DNA of 64,000 bases from Paragordius varius (Eukaryota; Nematomorpha). Made by a program: the position numbers and the translations under genes. Of this stretch, positions 39,191-53,652 are shown piece by piece (position 1 is the first letter of the stretch; each line of letters begins with the position of its first letter). The DNA lies in contig OZ176050.1 in assembly GCA_964247055.1 (NCBI GenBank), positions 1,612,001 through 1,676,000 on the forward strand. The letters are read 5' to 3'. The notes under the pieces are model-generated. The model was not told the DNA's origin. It saw nothing but the letters and a program-made list of their open reading frames with translations, and did not search any database.

Positions 39191-42100
39191 TTATACATTC
39201 TCTTAGTAAGACTACATCAAAATATAGAGATAGTTTGACAAACTCTTTCATATCCGATTTTTACAACGATACTTTAAAAATTAATGTATTAAACTAGTCG
39301 CATCAATACTCAAGTTAAACTTTGTCCTTAAAAATCGGATATTGGTCACCGGTATTTTTTATACATTCTCTTAGTAAGACTACAGCAAAATATAGAGATA
39401 GTTTGACAAATTCTTTCATATCCGATTTTTACAACGATACTTTAAAAATTAATGTATTAAACTAGTCGCATCAATACTCAAGTTAAACTTTGTCCTTAAA
39501 AATGGGATATTGGTCACCGGTGAACAAAATTATTTTTTATACATTCTCTTAGTAAGACTACATCAAAATATAGAGATAGTTTGACAAACTCTTTCATATC
39601 CGATTTTTACAACGATACTTTAAAAATTAATGTATTAAACTAGTCGCATCAATACTCAAGTTAAACTTTGTCCTTAAAAATCGGATATTGGTCACCGGTG
39701 AACAAAATAATTTTTTATACATTCTCTTAGTAAGACTACAGCAAAATATAGAGATAGTTTGACAATTCTTTCATATCCGATTTTCACAACGATACTTTAA
39801 AAATTAATGTATAAAACTAGTCGCATCAATACTCAAGTTAAACTTTGTCCTTAAAAATCGGATATTGGTCACCGGTGAACAAAATTATTTTTTATACATT
39901 CTCTTAGCAAGACTACATCAAAATATAGAGATAGTTTGACAAACTCTTTCATATCCGATTTTTAGAGCGATACTTTAAAAATTATGGTATTAAACCAGTC
40001 GCATCAATACTCAATTTAAACTTTGTCCTTAAAAATCGGATATTGGTCACCGGTGAACAAAATTATTTTTTATACATTCTCTTAGTAAGACTACATCAAA
40101 ATATAAAGATAGTTTGACAAACTCTTTCATATCCGATTTTTACAACGATACTTTAAAAATTAATGTATAAAACTAGTCGCATCAATACTCAAGTTAAACT
40201 TTGTCGTTAAAAATCGAATATTGGTCACCGGTGAACAAAATTATTTTTTATACATTCTCTTAGTAAGACTACATCAAAATATAGAAATAGTTTGACAAAC
40301 TCTTTCATATCCGATTTTTACAACGATACTTTAAAAATTAATGTATAAAACTAGTCGTATCAATAAATCGCATCAATACTCAAGTTAAACTTTGTCCTTA
40401 AAAATCGGATATGGGTCACCGGTGAACAAAATTATTTTTTATACATTCTCTTAGTAGGACTACATCAAAATATAGAGATAGTTTGACAAACTCTTTCATA
40501 TCCGATTTTTAGAGCGATACTTTAAAAATTATGGTATTAAACCAGTCGCATCAATACTCAAGTTAAACTTTGTCCTTAAAAATCGGATATTGATCACCGG
40601 TGAACAAAATTATTTTTTATACATTCTCTTAGCAAGACTACATCAAAATATAGAGATAGTTTGACAAACTCTTTCGTATCCGATTTTTAGAGCGATACTT
40701 TAAAAATTATGGTATTAAACCAGTCGCATCAATACTCAAGTTAAACTTTGTCCTTAAAAATCGGATATTGGTCACCGGTGAACAAAATTATTTTTTATAC
40801 ATTCTCTTAGTAAGACTACATCAAAATATAGAGATAGTTTGACAAACTCTTTCATATCCGATTTTTACAACGATACTTTAAAAATTAATGTATTAAACTA
40901 GTCGCATCAATACTCAAGTTAAACTTTGTCCTTAAAAATCGGATATTGGTCACCGGTATTTTTTATACATTCTCTTAGTAAGACTACAGCAAAATATAGA
41001 GATAGTTTGACAAATTCTTTCATATCCGATTTTTACAACGATACTTTAAAAATTAATGTATTAAACTAGTCGCATCAATACTCAAGTTAAACTTTGTCCT
41101 TAAAAATGGGATATTGGTCACCGGTGAACAAAATTATTTTTTATACATTCTCTTAGTAAGACTACATCAAAATATAGAGATAGTTTGACAAACTCTTTCA
41201 TATCCGATTTTTACAACGATACTTTAAAAATTAATGTATTAAACTAGTCGCATCAATACTCAAGTTAAACTTTGTCCTTAAAAATCGGATATTGGTCACC
41301 GGTGAACAAAATAATTTTTTATACATTCTCTTAGTAAGACTACAGCAAAATATAGAGATAGTTTCACAATTCTTTCATATCCGATTTTCACAACGATACT
41401 TTAAAAATTAATGTATAAAACTAGTCGCATCAATACTCAAGTTAAACTTTGTCCTTAAAAATGGGATATTGGTCACCGGTGAACAAAATTATTTTTTATA
41501 CATTCTCTTAGCAAGACTACATCAAAATATAGAGATAGTTTGACAAACTCTTTCATATCCGATTTTTAGAGCGATACTTTAAAAATTATGGTATTAAACC
41601 AGTCGCATCAATACTCAATTTAAACTTTGTCCTTAAAAATCGGATATTGGTCACCGGTGAACAAAATTATTTTTTATACATTCTCTTAGTAAGACTACAT
41701 CAAAATATAAAGATAGTTTGACAAACTCTTTCATATCCGATTTTTACAACGATACTTTAAAAATTAATGTATAAAACTAGTCGCATCAATACTCAAGTTA
41801 AACTTTGTCGTTAAAAATCGAATATTGGTCACCGGTGAACAAAATTATTTTTTATACATTCTCTTAGTAAGACTACATCAAAATATAGAAATAGTTTGAC
41901 AAACTCTTTCATATCCGATTTTTACAACGATACTTTAAAAATTAATGTATAAAACTAGTCGTATCAATAAATCGCATCAATACTCAAGTTAAACTTTGTC
42001 CTTAAAAATCGGATATGGGTCACCGGTGAACAAAATTATTTTTTATACATTCTCTTAGTAGGACTACATCAAAATATAGAGATAGTTTGACAAACTCTTT

Positions 42101-44027
42101 CATATCCGATTTTTAGAGCGATACTTTAAAAATTATGGTATTAAACCAGTCGCATCAATACTCAAGTTAAACTTTGTCCTTAAAAATCGGATATTGATCA
42201 CCGGTGAACAAAATTATTTTTTATACATTCTCTTAGCAAGACTACATCAAAATATAGAGATAGTTTGACAAACTCTTTCGTATCCGATTTTTAGAGCGAT
42301 ACTTTAAAAATTATGGTATTAAACCAGTCGCATCAATACTCAAGTTAAACTTTGTCCTTAAAAATCGGATATTGGTCACCGGTGAACAAAATTATTTTTT
42401 ATACATTCTCTTAGTAAGACTACATCAAAATATAGAGATAGTTTGACAAACTCTTTCATATCCGATTTTTACAACGATACTTTAAAAATTAATGTATTAA
42501 ACTAGTCGCATCAATACTCAAGTTAAACTTTGTCCTTAAAAATCGGATATTGGTCACCGGTATTTTTTATACATTCTCTTAGTAAGACTACAGCAAAATA
42601 TAGAGATAGTTTGACAAATTCTTTCATATCCGATTTTTACAACGATACTTTAAAAATTAATGTATTAAACTAGTCGCATCAATACTCAAGTTAAACTTTG
42701 TCCTTAAAAATGGGATATTGGTCACCGGTGAACAAAATTATTTTTTATACATTCTCTTAGTAAGACTACATCAAAATATAGAGATAGTTTGACAAACTCT
42801 TTCATATCCGATTTTTACAACGATACTTTAAAAATTAATGTATTAAACTAGTCGCATCAATACTCAAGTTAAACTTTGTCCTTAAAAATCGGATATTGGT
42901 CACCGGTGAACAAAATAATTTTTTATACATTCTCTTAGTAAGACTACAGCAAAATATAGAGATAGTTTGACAAATTCTTTCATATCCGATTTTTACAACG
43001 ATACTTTAAAAATTAATGTATAAAACTAGTCGCATCAATACTCAAGTTAAACTTTGTCCTTAAAAATCGGATATTGGTCACCGGTGAACAAAATTATTTT
43101 TTATACATTCTCTTAGCAAGACTACATCAAAATATAGAGATAGTTTGACAAACTCTTTCATATCCGATTTTTAGAGCGATACTTTAAAAATTATGGTATT
43201 AAACCAGTCGCATCAATACTCAAGTTAAACTTTGTCCTTAAAAATCGGATATTGGTCACCGGTGAACAAAATTATTTTTTATACATTCTCTTAGTAAGAC
43301 TACATCAAAATATAGAGATAGTTTGACAAACTCTTTCATATCCGATTTTTACAACGATACTTTAAAAATTAATGTATAAAACTAGTCGCATCAATACTCA
43401 AGTTAAACTTTGTCGTTAAAAATCGAATATTGGTCACCGGTGAACAAAATTATTTTTTATACATTCTCTTAGTAAGACTACATCAAAATATAGAAATAGT
43501 TTGACAAACTCTTTCATATCCGATTTTTACAACGATACTTTAAAAATTAATGTATAAAACTAGTCGTATCAATAAATCGCATCAATACTCAAGTTAAACT
43601 TTGTCCTTAAAAATCGGATATGGGTCACCGGTGAACAAAATTATTTTTTATACATTCTCTTAGTAGGACTACATCAAAATATAGAGATAGTTTGACAAAC
43701 TCTTTCATATCCGATTTTTAGAGCGATACTTTAAAAATTATGGTATTAAACCAGTCGCATCAATACTCAAGTTAAACTTTGTCCTTAAAAATCGGATATT
43801 GATCACCGGTGAACAAAATTATTTTTTTTACATTCTCTTAGCAAGACTACATCAAAATATAGAGATAGTTTGACAAACTCTTTCATATCCGATTTTTAGA
43901 GCGATACTTTAAAAATTATGGTATTAAACCAGTCGCATCAATACTCAAGTTAAACTTTGTCCTTAAAAATCGGATATTGGTCACTGGTGAACAAAATTAT
44001 TTTTTATACATTCTCTTAGTAAGACTA
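39191..44027 (+). repeat. 1,604/1,605-bp nonamer HOR, about three copies
   Basis: Tags recur every 1,604 or 1,605 bp: ATATGGG at 40411, 42015 and 43620; the 10-bp deletion at 39352, 40956 and 42559; CACAATTCTTTC near 39760 and 41364; CTCTTTCGTATCC at 40675 and 42279; AAAGATAG at 40105 and 41709; CAATTTAAAC at 40012 and 41616. The shared rare CGTATCC and TATAAAGAT changes tie the first two copies together. The third reverts to CATATCC and AGAGATAG, which suggests its origin from a different template, and it matches 33.2-33.6 kb at an offset of 10,400. Confidence 0.92.
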
Positions 44028-44587
44028 CATCAAAATATAGAGATAGTTTGACAAACTCTTTCATATCCGATTTTTACAGCGATACTTTAAAAATTAATGT
44101 ATAAAACTAGTCGTATCAATAAATCGCATCAATACTCAAGTTAAACTTTGTCCTTAAAAATCGGATATTGGTCACCGGTGAACAAAATTATTTTTTATAC
44201 ATTCTCTTAGTAAGACTACATCAAAATATAGAGATAGTTTGACAAACTCTTTCATATCCGATTTTTACAACGATACTTTAAAAATTAATGTGTTAAACTA
44301 GTCGCATCAATACTCAAATTAAACTTTGTCCTTAAAAATCGTATATTGGTCACCGGTGAACAAAATTATTTTTTATATATTCTCTTAGCAAGACTACATC
44401 AAAATATAGAGATAGTTTGAAAAACTCTTTCATATCCGATTTTTACAACGATACTTTAAAAATTAATGTATAAAACTAGTCGTATCAATAAATCGCATCA
44501 ATACTCAAGTTAAACTTTGTCCTTAAAAATCGGATATTGGTCACTGGTGAACAAAATTATTTTTTATACATTCTCTTAGTAAGACTA
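44028..44587 (+). repeat. 560-bp trimer HOR, copy 1
   Basis: Three monomers of 191, 178 and 191 bp starting at 44028, 44219 and 44397. The first carries TTACAGCGAT, the second TGTGTTAAAC and ATCGTATATTGG, the third GAAAAACTC. Confidence 0.93.
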
Positions 44588-45147
44588 CATCAAAATATAG
44601 AGATAGTTTGACAAACTCTTTCATATCCGATTTTTACAGCGATACTTTAAAAATTAATGTATAAAACTAGTCGTATCAATAAATCGCATCAATACTCAAG
44701 TTAAACTTTGTCCTTAAAAATCGGATATTGGTCACCGGTGAACAAAATTATTTTTTATACATTCTCTTAGTAAGACTACATCAAAATATAGAGATAGTTT
44801 GACAAACTCTTTCATATCCGATTTTTACAACGATACTTTAAAAATTAATGTGTTAAACTAGTCGCATCAATACTTAAATTAAACTTTGTCCTTAAAAATC
44901 GTATATTGGTCACCGGTGAACAAAATTATTTTTTATATATTCTCTTAGCAAGACTACATCAAAATATAGAGATAGTTTGAAAAACTCTTTCATATCCGAT
45001 TTTTACAACGATACTTTAAAAATTAATGTATAAAACTAGTCGTATCAATAAATCGCATCAATACTCAAGTTAAACTTTGTCCTTAAAAATCGGATATTGG
45101 TCACCGGTGAACAAAATTATTTTTTATACATTCTCTTAGCAAGACTA
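44588..45147 (+). repeat. 560-bp trimer HOR, copy 2
   Basis: Repeats copy 1 exactly 560 bp later (TTACAGCGAT at 44077 and 44637, GAAAAACTC at 44419 and 44979) with very few differences, for example TACTTAAATT near 44,871. Copies this alike and adjacent are among the youngest duplications in the window. Confidence 0.93.
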
Positions 45148-46830
45148 CATCAAAATATAGAGATATTTTGACAAACTCTTTCATATCCGATTTTTAGAGC
45201 GATACTTTAAAAATTATGGTATTAAACCAGTCGCATCAATAAAGTTAAACTTTGTCCTTAAAAATCGGATATTGGTCACTGGTGAACAAAATTATTTTTT
45301 ATACATTCTCTTTGTAAGACTACATCAAAATATAGAGATAGTTTGACAAACTCTTTCATATCCGATTTTTACAACGATATTTTAAAAATTAATGTATAAA
45401 ACTAGTCGCATCAATACTCAAGTTAAACTTTGTCGTTAAAAATCGAATATTGGTCACCGGTGAACAAAATTATTTTTTATACATTCTCTTAGTAAGACTA
45501 CATCAAAATATAGAAATAGTTTGACAAACTCTTTCATATCCGATTTTTACAACGATACTTTAAAAATTAATGTATTAAACTAGTCGCATCAATACTCAAA
45601 TTAAACTTTGTCCTTAAAAATCGGATATTGGTCACCGGTGAACAAAATTATTTTTTATATATCTTAGCAAGACTACATCAAAATATAGAGATAGTTTGAC
45701 AAACTCTTTCATATCCGATTTTTACAACGATACTTTAAAAATTAATGTATAAAACTAGTCGTATCAATAAATCGCATCAATACTCAAGTTAAACTTTGTC
45801 CTTAAAAATCGGATATTGGTCACCGGTGAACAAAATTATTTTTTATACATTCTCTTAGTAGGACTACATCAAAATATAGAGATAGTTTGGCAAACTCTTT
45901 CATATCCGATTTTTACAACGATACTTTAAAAATTAATGTATAAAACTAGTCGCATCAATACTCAAGTTAAACTTTGTCCTTAAAAATCGAATATTGGTCA
46001 CCGGTGAACAAAAATATTTTTTATACATTCTCTTAGTAAGACTACATCAAAATATAGAGATAGTTTGACAAACTCTTTCATATCCGATTTTTACAACGAT
46101 ACTTTAAAAATTAATGTATTAAACTAGTCGCATCAATACTCAAGTTAAACTTTGTCGTTAAAAATCGAATATTGGTCACCGGTGAACAAAATTATTTTTT
46201 ATACATTCTCTTAGTAAGACTACATCAAAATATAGAAATAGTTTGACAAACTCTTTCATATCCGATTTTTACAACGATACTTTAAAAATTAATGTATTAA
46301 ACTAGTCGCATCAATACTCAAATTAAACTTTGTCCTTAAAATTCGGATATTGGTCACCGGTGAACTAAATTATTTTTTATATATTCTCCCAGCAAGACTA
46401 CATCAAAATATAGAGATAGTTTGACAAACTCTTTCATATCCGATTTTTACAACGATACTTTAAAAATTAATGTATAAAACTAGTCGTATCAATAAATCGC
46501 ATCAATACTCAAGTTAAACTTTGTCCTTAAAAATCGGATATTGGTCACCGGTGAACAAAATTATTTTTTATACATTCTCTTAGTAACACTACATCAAAAT
46601 ATAGAGATAGTTTGACAAACTCTTTCTATCCGATTTTTACAACGATACTTTAAAAAATTAATGTGTTAAACTAGTCGCATCAATACTCAAATTAAACTTT
46701 GTCCTTAAAAATCGGATATTGGTCACCGGTGAACAAAATAATTTTTTATACATTCTCTTAGTAAGACTACATCAAAATATAGAGATAGTTTGACAAACTC
46801 TTTCATATCCGATTTTTACAACGATACTTT
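45148..46830 (+). repeat. Duplicate segment, right copy (partner at 34.7-36.4 kb)
   Basis: Right copy of the 10.4-kb-offset duplication. It includes the 3-bp-shorter TATATCTTAG near 45,660, AAAATTCGG near 46,338 and CTTTCTATCCG near 46,623 as differences from the left copy. It also holds one extra AAAAAATTAATGTGTTAAAC monomer near 46.8 kb. Confidence 0.86.
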
Positions 46831-49800
46831 AAAAAATTAATGTGTTAAACTAGTCGCATCAATACTCAAATTAAACTTTGTCCTTAAAAATCGGATATTG
46901 GTCACCGGTGAACAAAATAATTTTTTATACATTCTCTTAGTAAGACTACATCAAAATATAGAGATAGTTTGACAAACTCTTTCATATCCGATTTTTACAA
47001 CGATACTTTAAAAATTATGGTATTAAACCAGTCGCATCAATACTCAAGTTAAACTTTGTCCTTAAAAATCGGATATTGGTCACCGCTGAACAAAATTATT
47101 TTTTATATATTCTCTTAGTAAGACTACATCAAAATATAGAGATAGTTTGACAAACTCTTTCATATCCGATTTTTACAACGATACTTTAAAAATTAATGCA
47201 TAAAACTAGTCGCATCAATATTCAAGTTAAACTTTGTCCTTAAAAATCGGATATTGGTCACCAGTAAACAAAATTATTTTTTATACATTCTCTTAGTAAG
47301 ACTACATCAAAATATAGAGATAGTTTGACAAACTCTTTCATATCCGATTTTTACAACGATACTTTAAAAATTAATGTATAAAACTAGTCGTATCAATAAA
47401 TCGCATCAATACTCAAGTTAAACTTTGTCCTTAAAAATCGGATATTGGTCACCGGTGAACAAAATGGTTTTTTATACATTTTCTTAGTAGGACAACATCA
47501 AAATATAGAGATAGTTTGGCAAACTCTTTCATATCCGATTTTTACAACGATACTTTAAAAATTAATGTATAAAACTAGTCGCATCAATACTCAAGTTAAA
47601 CTTTGTCCTTAAAAATCGGATATTGGTCACCGGTGAACAAAATTATTTTTTATACATTCTCTTAGTAGGACTACATCAAAATATAGAGATAGTTTGGCAA
47701 ACTCTTTCATATCCGATTTTTACAACGATACTTTAAAAATTAATATATAAAACTAGTCGCATCAATACTCAAGTTAAACTTTGTCCTTAAAAATCGGATA
47801 TTGGTCACCGGTGAACAAAATAATTTTTTATACATTCTCTTAGTAAGACTACATCAAAATATAGAGATAGTTTGACAAACTCTTTCATATCCGATTTTTA
47901 CAACGATACTTAAAAAATTAATGTTTAAAACTAGTCGTATCAATAAATCGCATCAATACTCAAGTTAAACTTTGTCCTTAAAAATCGGATATTGGTCACC
48001 AGTGAACAAAATTATTTATACATTCTCTTAGTAACACTACATCAAAATATAGAGATAGTTTGACAAACTCTTTCATATCCGATTTTTACAACGATACTTT
48101 AAAAAATTAATGTGTTAAACTAGTGGCATCAATACTCAAGTTAAACTTTGTTCTTAAAAATGGGATATTGGTCACCGGTGAACAAAATTATTTTTTATAC
48201 ATTCTCTTAGTAAGACTACAGCAAAATATAGAGATAGTATGACAAACTCCTCCATATCCGATTTTTACAACGATACTTTAAAAATTAATGTATTAAACTA
48301 GTCGCATCAATACTCAAGTTAAACTTTGTCCTTAAAAATGGGATATTGGTCACCGGTGAACAAAATAATTTTTTATACATTCTCTTAGCAAGACTACATC
48401 AAAATATAGAGATAGTTTGACAAACTCTTTCATATCCGATTTTTACAACGATACTTTATAAATTAATGTATAAAACTAGTCGTATCAATAAGTCGCATCA
48501 ATACTCAAGTTAAACTTTGTCCTTAAAAATCGGATATTGGTCACCGGTGAACAAAATTATTTTTTATACATTCTCTTAGTAGGACTACATAAAATATAGA
48601 TATAGTTTGGCAAACTCTTTCATATCCGATTTTTACAACGATACTTTAAAAATTAATATATAAAACTAGTCGCATCAATACTCAAGTTAAACTTTGTCCT
48701 TAAAAATCGAATATTGGTCACCGGTGAACAAAATTATTTTTTATACATTCTCTTAGTAAGACTACATCAAATAGAGATAGTTTGACAAACTCTTTCATAT
48801 CCGATTTTTACAACGATACTTTTAAAATTAATGTGTTAAACTAGTCGCATCAATACTCAAGTTAAACTTTGTCCTTAAAAATCGGATATTGGTCACCGGT
48901 GAACAAAATTACATTCTCTTAGTAAGACTACAGCAAAATATAGAGATAGTTTGACAAACTCTTTCATATCCGATTTTTACAACGATACTTTAAAAATTAA
49001 TGTATAAAACTAGTCGTATCAATAATCGCATCAATACTCAAGTTAAACTTTGTCCTTAAAAATCGGATATTGGTCACCGGTGAACAAAATTATTTTTTAT
49101 ACATTCTCTTAGCAAGACTACATCAAAATATAGAGATAGTTTGACAAACTCTTTCATATCCGATTTTTACAACGATACTTTATAAATTAATGTATAAAAC
49201 TAGTCGTATCAATAAGTCGCAAAATATTCAAGTTAAACCTTGTTCTTAAAAATCGGATATTGGTCACCGGTGAACAAAATAATTTTTTATACATTGTAAG
49301 ACTACATCAAAATATAGAGATAGTTTGACAAACTCCTTCATATCCGATTTTTACAACGATACTTTAAAAATTAATGTGTTAAACTAGTCGCATCATTACT
49401 CAAGTTAAACTTTGTCCTTAAAAATCGGATATTGGTCACCGGTGAACAAAATTATTTTTTATAGATTCTCTTAGTAAGACTACATCAAAATATAGAGATA
49501 GTTTGACAAACTCTTTCATATCCGATTTTTACAACGATACTTTAAAAATTAATGTATTAAACTAGTCGCATCAATACTCAAGTTGAACTTTGTCCTTAAA
49601 AATCGGATATTGGTCACCGGTGAACAAAATAATTTTTTATACATTCTCTTAGTAAGACTACATCAAAATATAGAGATAGTTTGACAAACTCTTTCATATC
49701 CGATTTTTACAGCGATACTTTAAAAATTAATGTATAAAACTAGTCGTATCAATAAATCGCATCAATACTCAAGTTAAACTTTGTCCTTAAAAATCGGATA

Positions 49801-52800
49801 TTGGTCACCGGTGAACAAAATTATTTTTTATACATTCTCTTAGTAAGACTACATCAAAATATAGAGATAGTTTGACAAACTCTTTCATATCCGATTTTTA
49901 CAACGATACTTTAAAAATTAATGTGTTATACTAGTCGCATCAATACTCAAGTTAAACTTTGTCCTTAAAAATCGGATATTGGTCACCGGTGAACAAAATT
50001 ATTTTTTATACATTCTCTTAGCAAGACTACATAAAAATATAGAGATAGTTTGACAAACTCTTTCATATCCGATTTTTACAACGATACTTTATAAATTAAT
50101 GTATAAAACTAGTCGTATCAATAAGTCGCAAAATATTCAAGTTAAACCTTGTTCTTAAAAATCGGATATTGGTCACCGGTGAACAAAATAATTTTTTATA
50201 CATTGTAAGACTACATCAAAATGTAGAGATAGTTTGACAAACTCTTTCATATCCGATTTTTACAACGATACTTTAAAAATTATGGTATTAAACCAGTCGC
50301 ATCAATACTCAAGTTAAACTTTGTCCTTAAAAATCGTATATTGGTCACCGGTGAACAAAATTATTTTTTATATATTCTCTTACCAACACTACATCAAAAT
50401 ATAGAGATAGTTTGAAAGACTCTTTCATATCCGATTTTTATAACGATACTTTAAAAAATATAGTATAAAACTAGTCGTATCAATAAATCGCATCAATACT
50501 CAAGTTAAACTTTGTCCTTAAAAATCGGATATTGGTCACCGGTGAACAAAATTATTTTTTATACATTCTCTTAGTAGGACTACATCAAAATATAGAGATA
50601 GTTTGGCAAACTCTTTCATATCCGATTTTTACAACGATACTTTAAAAATTAATGCATAAAACTAGTCGCATCAATATTCAAGTTAAACTTTGTCCTTAAA
50701 AATCGAATATTGGTCACCGGTGAACAAAATTATTTTTTATACATTCTCTTAGTAAGACTACATCAAAATATAGAGATAGTTTGACAAACTCCTTCATATC
50801 CGATTTTTAAAACGATACTTCAAAAATTAATGTGTTAAACTAGACGCATCAATACTCGAGTTATAAACTTTGTCCTTAAAAATCGGATATTGGTCACCGG
50901 TGAACAAAATTATTTTTTATACATTCTCTTAGTAAGACTACATCAAAATATAGAGATAGTTTGACAAACTCTTTCATATCCGATTTTTACAACGATACTT
51001 TAAAAATCATGTATTAAACTAGTCGCATCAATACTCAAGTTAAACTTTGTCCTTAAAAATCGGATTTTGGTCACCGGTGAACAAAATTATTTTTCATACA
51101 TTCTCTTAGCAAGACTACATCAAAATATAGAGATAGTTTGACAAACTCTTTCATATCCGATTTTTACAACGATAATTTATAAATTAATGTATAAAACTAG
51201 TCGTATCAATAAGTCGCATCAATACTCAAGTTAAACTTTGTCCTTAAAAATCGGATATTGGTCACCGGTGAACAAAATTATTTTTTATACATTCTCTTAG
51301 TAAGACTACATCAAAATATAGAGATAGTTTGACAAACTCTTTCATATCCGATTTTTACAACGATACTTTAAAAATTAATGTATTAAACTAGTTGCATCAA
51401 TACTCAAGTTAAACTTTGTCCTTAAAAATCGGATATTGTCACCGGTGAACAAAATTATTTTTTATACATTCTCTTAGCAAGACTACATCAAAATATAGAG
51501 ATAGTTTGACAAACTCTTTCATATCCGATTTTTACAACGATAATTTATAAATTAATGTATAAAACTAGTCGTATCAATAAGTCGCATCAATACTCAAGTT
51601 AAACTTTGTCCTTAAAAATCGGATATTGGTCACCGGTGAACAAAATTATTTTTTATACATTCTCTTAGTAGGACTACATCAAAATATAGAGATAGTTTGG
51701 CAAACTCTTTCATATCCGATTTTTACAACGATACTTTAAAAATTAATATATAAAACTAGTCGCATCAATACTCAAGTTAAACTTTGTCCTTAAAAATCGG
51801 ATATTGGTCACCGGTGAACAAAATTATTTTTTATACATTCTCTTAGTAAGACTACATTAAAATATAGAGATAGTTTGACAAACTCTTTCATATCCGATTT
51901 TTACAACGATACTTTAAAAATTAATGTATTAAACTAGTCGCATCAATACTCAAGTTGAACTTTGTCCTTAAAAATCGGATATTGGTCACCGGTGAACAAA
52001 ATAATTTTTTATACATTCTCTTAGTAAGACTACATCAAAATATAAAGATAGTTTGACAAACTCTTTCATATCCGATTTTTACAACGATACTTTAAAAATT
52101 AATGTATAAAACTAGTCGTATCAATAAATCGCATCAATACTCAAGTTAAACTTTGTCCTTAAAAATCGGATATTGGTCACCGGTGAACAAAATTATTTTT
52201 ACATTCTCTTAGTAAGACTACATCAAAATATAGAGATAGTTTGACAAACTCTTTCATATCCGATTTTAAAACGATACTTTAAAAATTAATGTATTAAACT
52301 AGTCGCATCAATACTCAAGTTAAACTTTGTCCTTAAAAATCGGATATTGGTCACCGGTCAACAAAATTATTTTTTATACATTCTCTTAGCAAGACTACAT
52401 CAAAATATAGAGATAGTTTGACAAACTCTTTCATATCCGATTTTTACAACGATACTTTAAAAATTAATGTATTAAACTAGTCGCATCAATACTCAAGTTA
52501 AACTTTGTCCTTAAAAATGGGATATTGGTCACCGGTGAACAAAATTATTTTTTATACATTCTCTTAGTAAGACTACAGCAAAATATAGAGATAGTTTGAC
52601 AAACTCTTTCATATCCGATTTTTACAACGATAGTTTATAAATTAATGTATTAAACTAGTCGCATCAATACTCAAGTTAAACTTTGTCCTTAAAAATGGGA
52701 TATTGGTCACCGGTGAACAAAATTAATTTTTATACATTCTCTTAGCAAGACTACATCAAAATATAGAGATAGTTTGACAAACTCTTTCATATCCGATTTT

Positions 52801-53652
52801 TACAACGATACTTTATAAATTAATGTATAAAACTAGTCGTATCAATAAGTCGCATCAATACTCAAGTTAAACTTTGTCCTTAAAAATCGGATATTGGTCA
52901 CCGGTGAACAAAATTATTTTTTATACATTCTCTTAGTAGGACTACATCAAAATATAGAGATAGTTTGGCAAACTCTTTCATATCCGATTTTAACAACGAT
53001 ACTTTAAAAATTAATATATAAAACTAGTCGCATCAATACTCAAGTTAAACTTTGTCCTTAAAAATCGAATATTGGTCACCGGTGTTTTTATACATTCTCT
53101 TAGCAAGACTACATCAAAATATAGAGATAGTTTGACAAACTCTTTCATATCCGATTTTTACAACGATACTTTAAAAATTAATGTATTAAACTAGTCGCAT
53201 CAATACTCAAGTTAAACTTTGTCCTTAAAAATGGGATATTGGTCACCGGTGAACAAAATTATTTTTTATACATTCTCTTAGTAAGACTACAGCAAAATAT
53301 AGAGATAGTTTGACAAACTCTTTCATATCCGATTTTTACAACGATAGTTTAAAAATTAATGTTTTAAACTAGTCGCATCAATACTCAAGTTAAACTTTGT
53401 CCTTAAAAATGGGATATTGGTCACCGGTGAAAAAAATAATTTTTTATACATTCTCTTAGTAAGACTACAGCAAAATATAGAGATAGTACAAACTCTTTCA
53501 TATCCGATTACAACGATACTTTAAAAATTAATGTATAAAACTAGTCGTATCAATAAATCGCATCATTACTCAAGTTAAACTTTGTCCTTAAAAATCGGAT
53601 ATTGGTCACCGGTGAACAAAATTATTTTTTATACATTCTCTTAGCAAGACTA
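46831..53652 (+). repeat. Irregular satellite block with many small indels
   Basis: No single HOR period was found across this block, and small indels are denser than elsewhere: CAAAATTACATTCTC near 48,905 (T-run lost), CATCAAATAGAG near 48,770, ATTTATACATTC near 48,014, ATTTTTACATTC near 52,194, GGTGTTTTTATAC near 53,083 and AGTACAAACTC near 53,485. One distinctive pair, GTCGCAAAATATTC followed by ACATTGTAAGAC, occurs at 49221 and 50130 (909 bp apart) and again at 53753. It remains pure satellite in the same orientation. Confidence 0.86.
50030..51080 (+). repeat. 1.05-kb segment repeated at 53,653 (offset 3,623 bp)
   Basis: CATAAAAATATAG at 50030 and 53653, AAAATATTC at 50130 and 53753, TTTGAAAGAC at 50411 and 54034, and CTCGAG at 50855 and 54478 are each 3,623 bp apart. 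The left copy then gains 2 bp at GTTATAAAC and drifts. The right copy is the entrance to the hexamer block, so this segment connects the irregular block to the right-hand HOR family. Confidence 0.9.
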
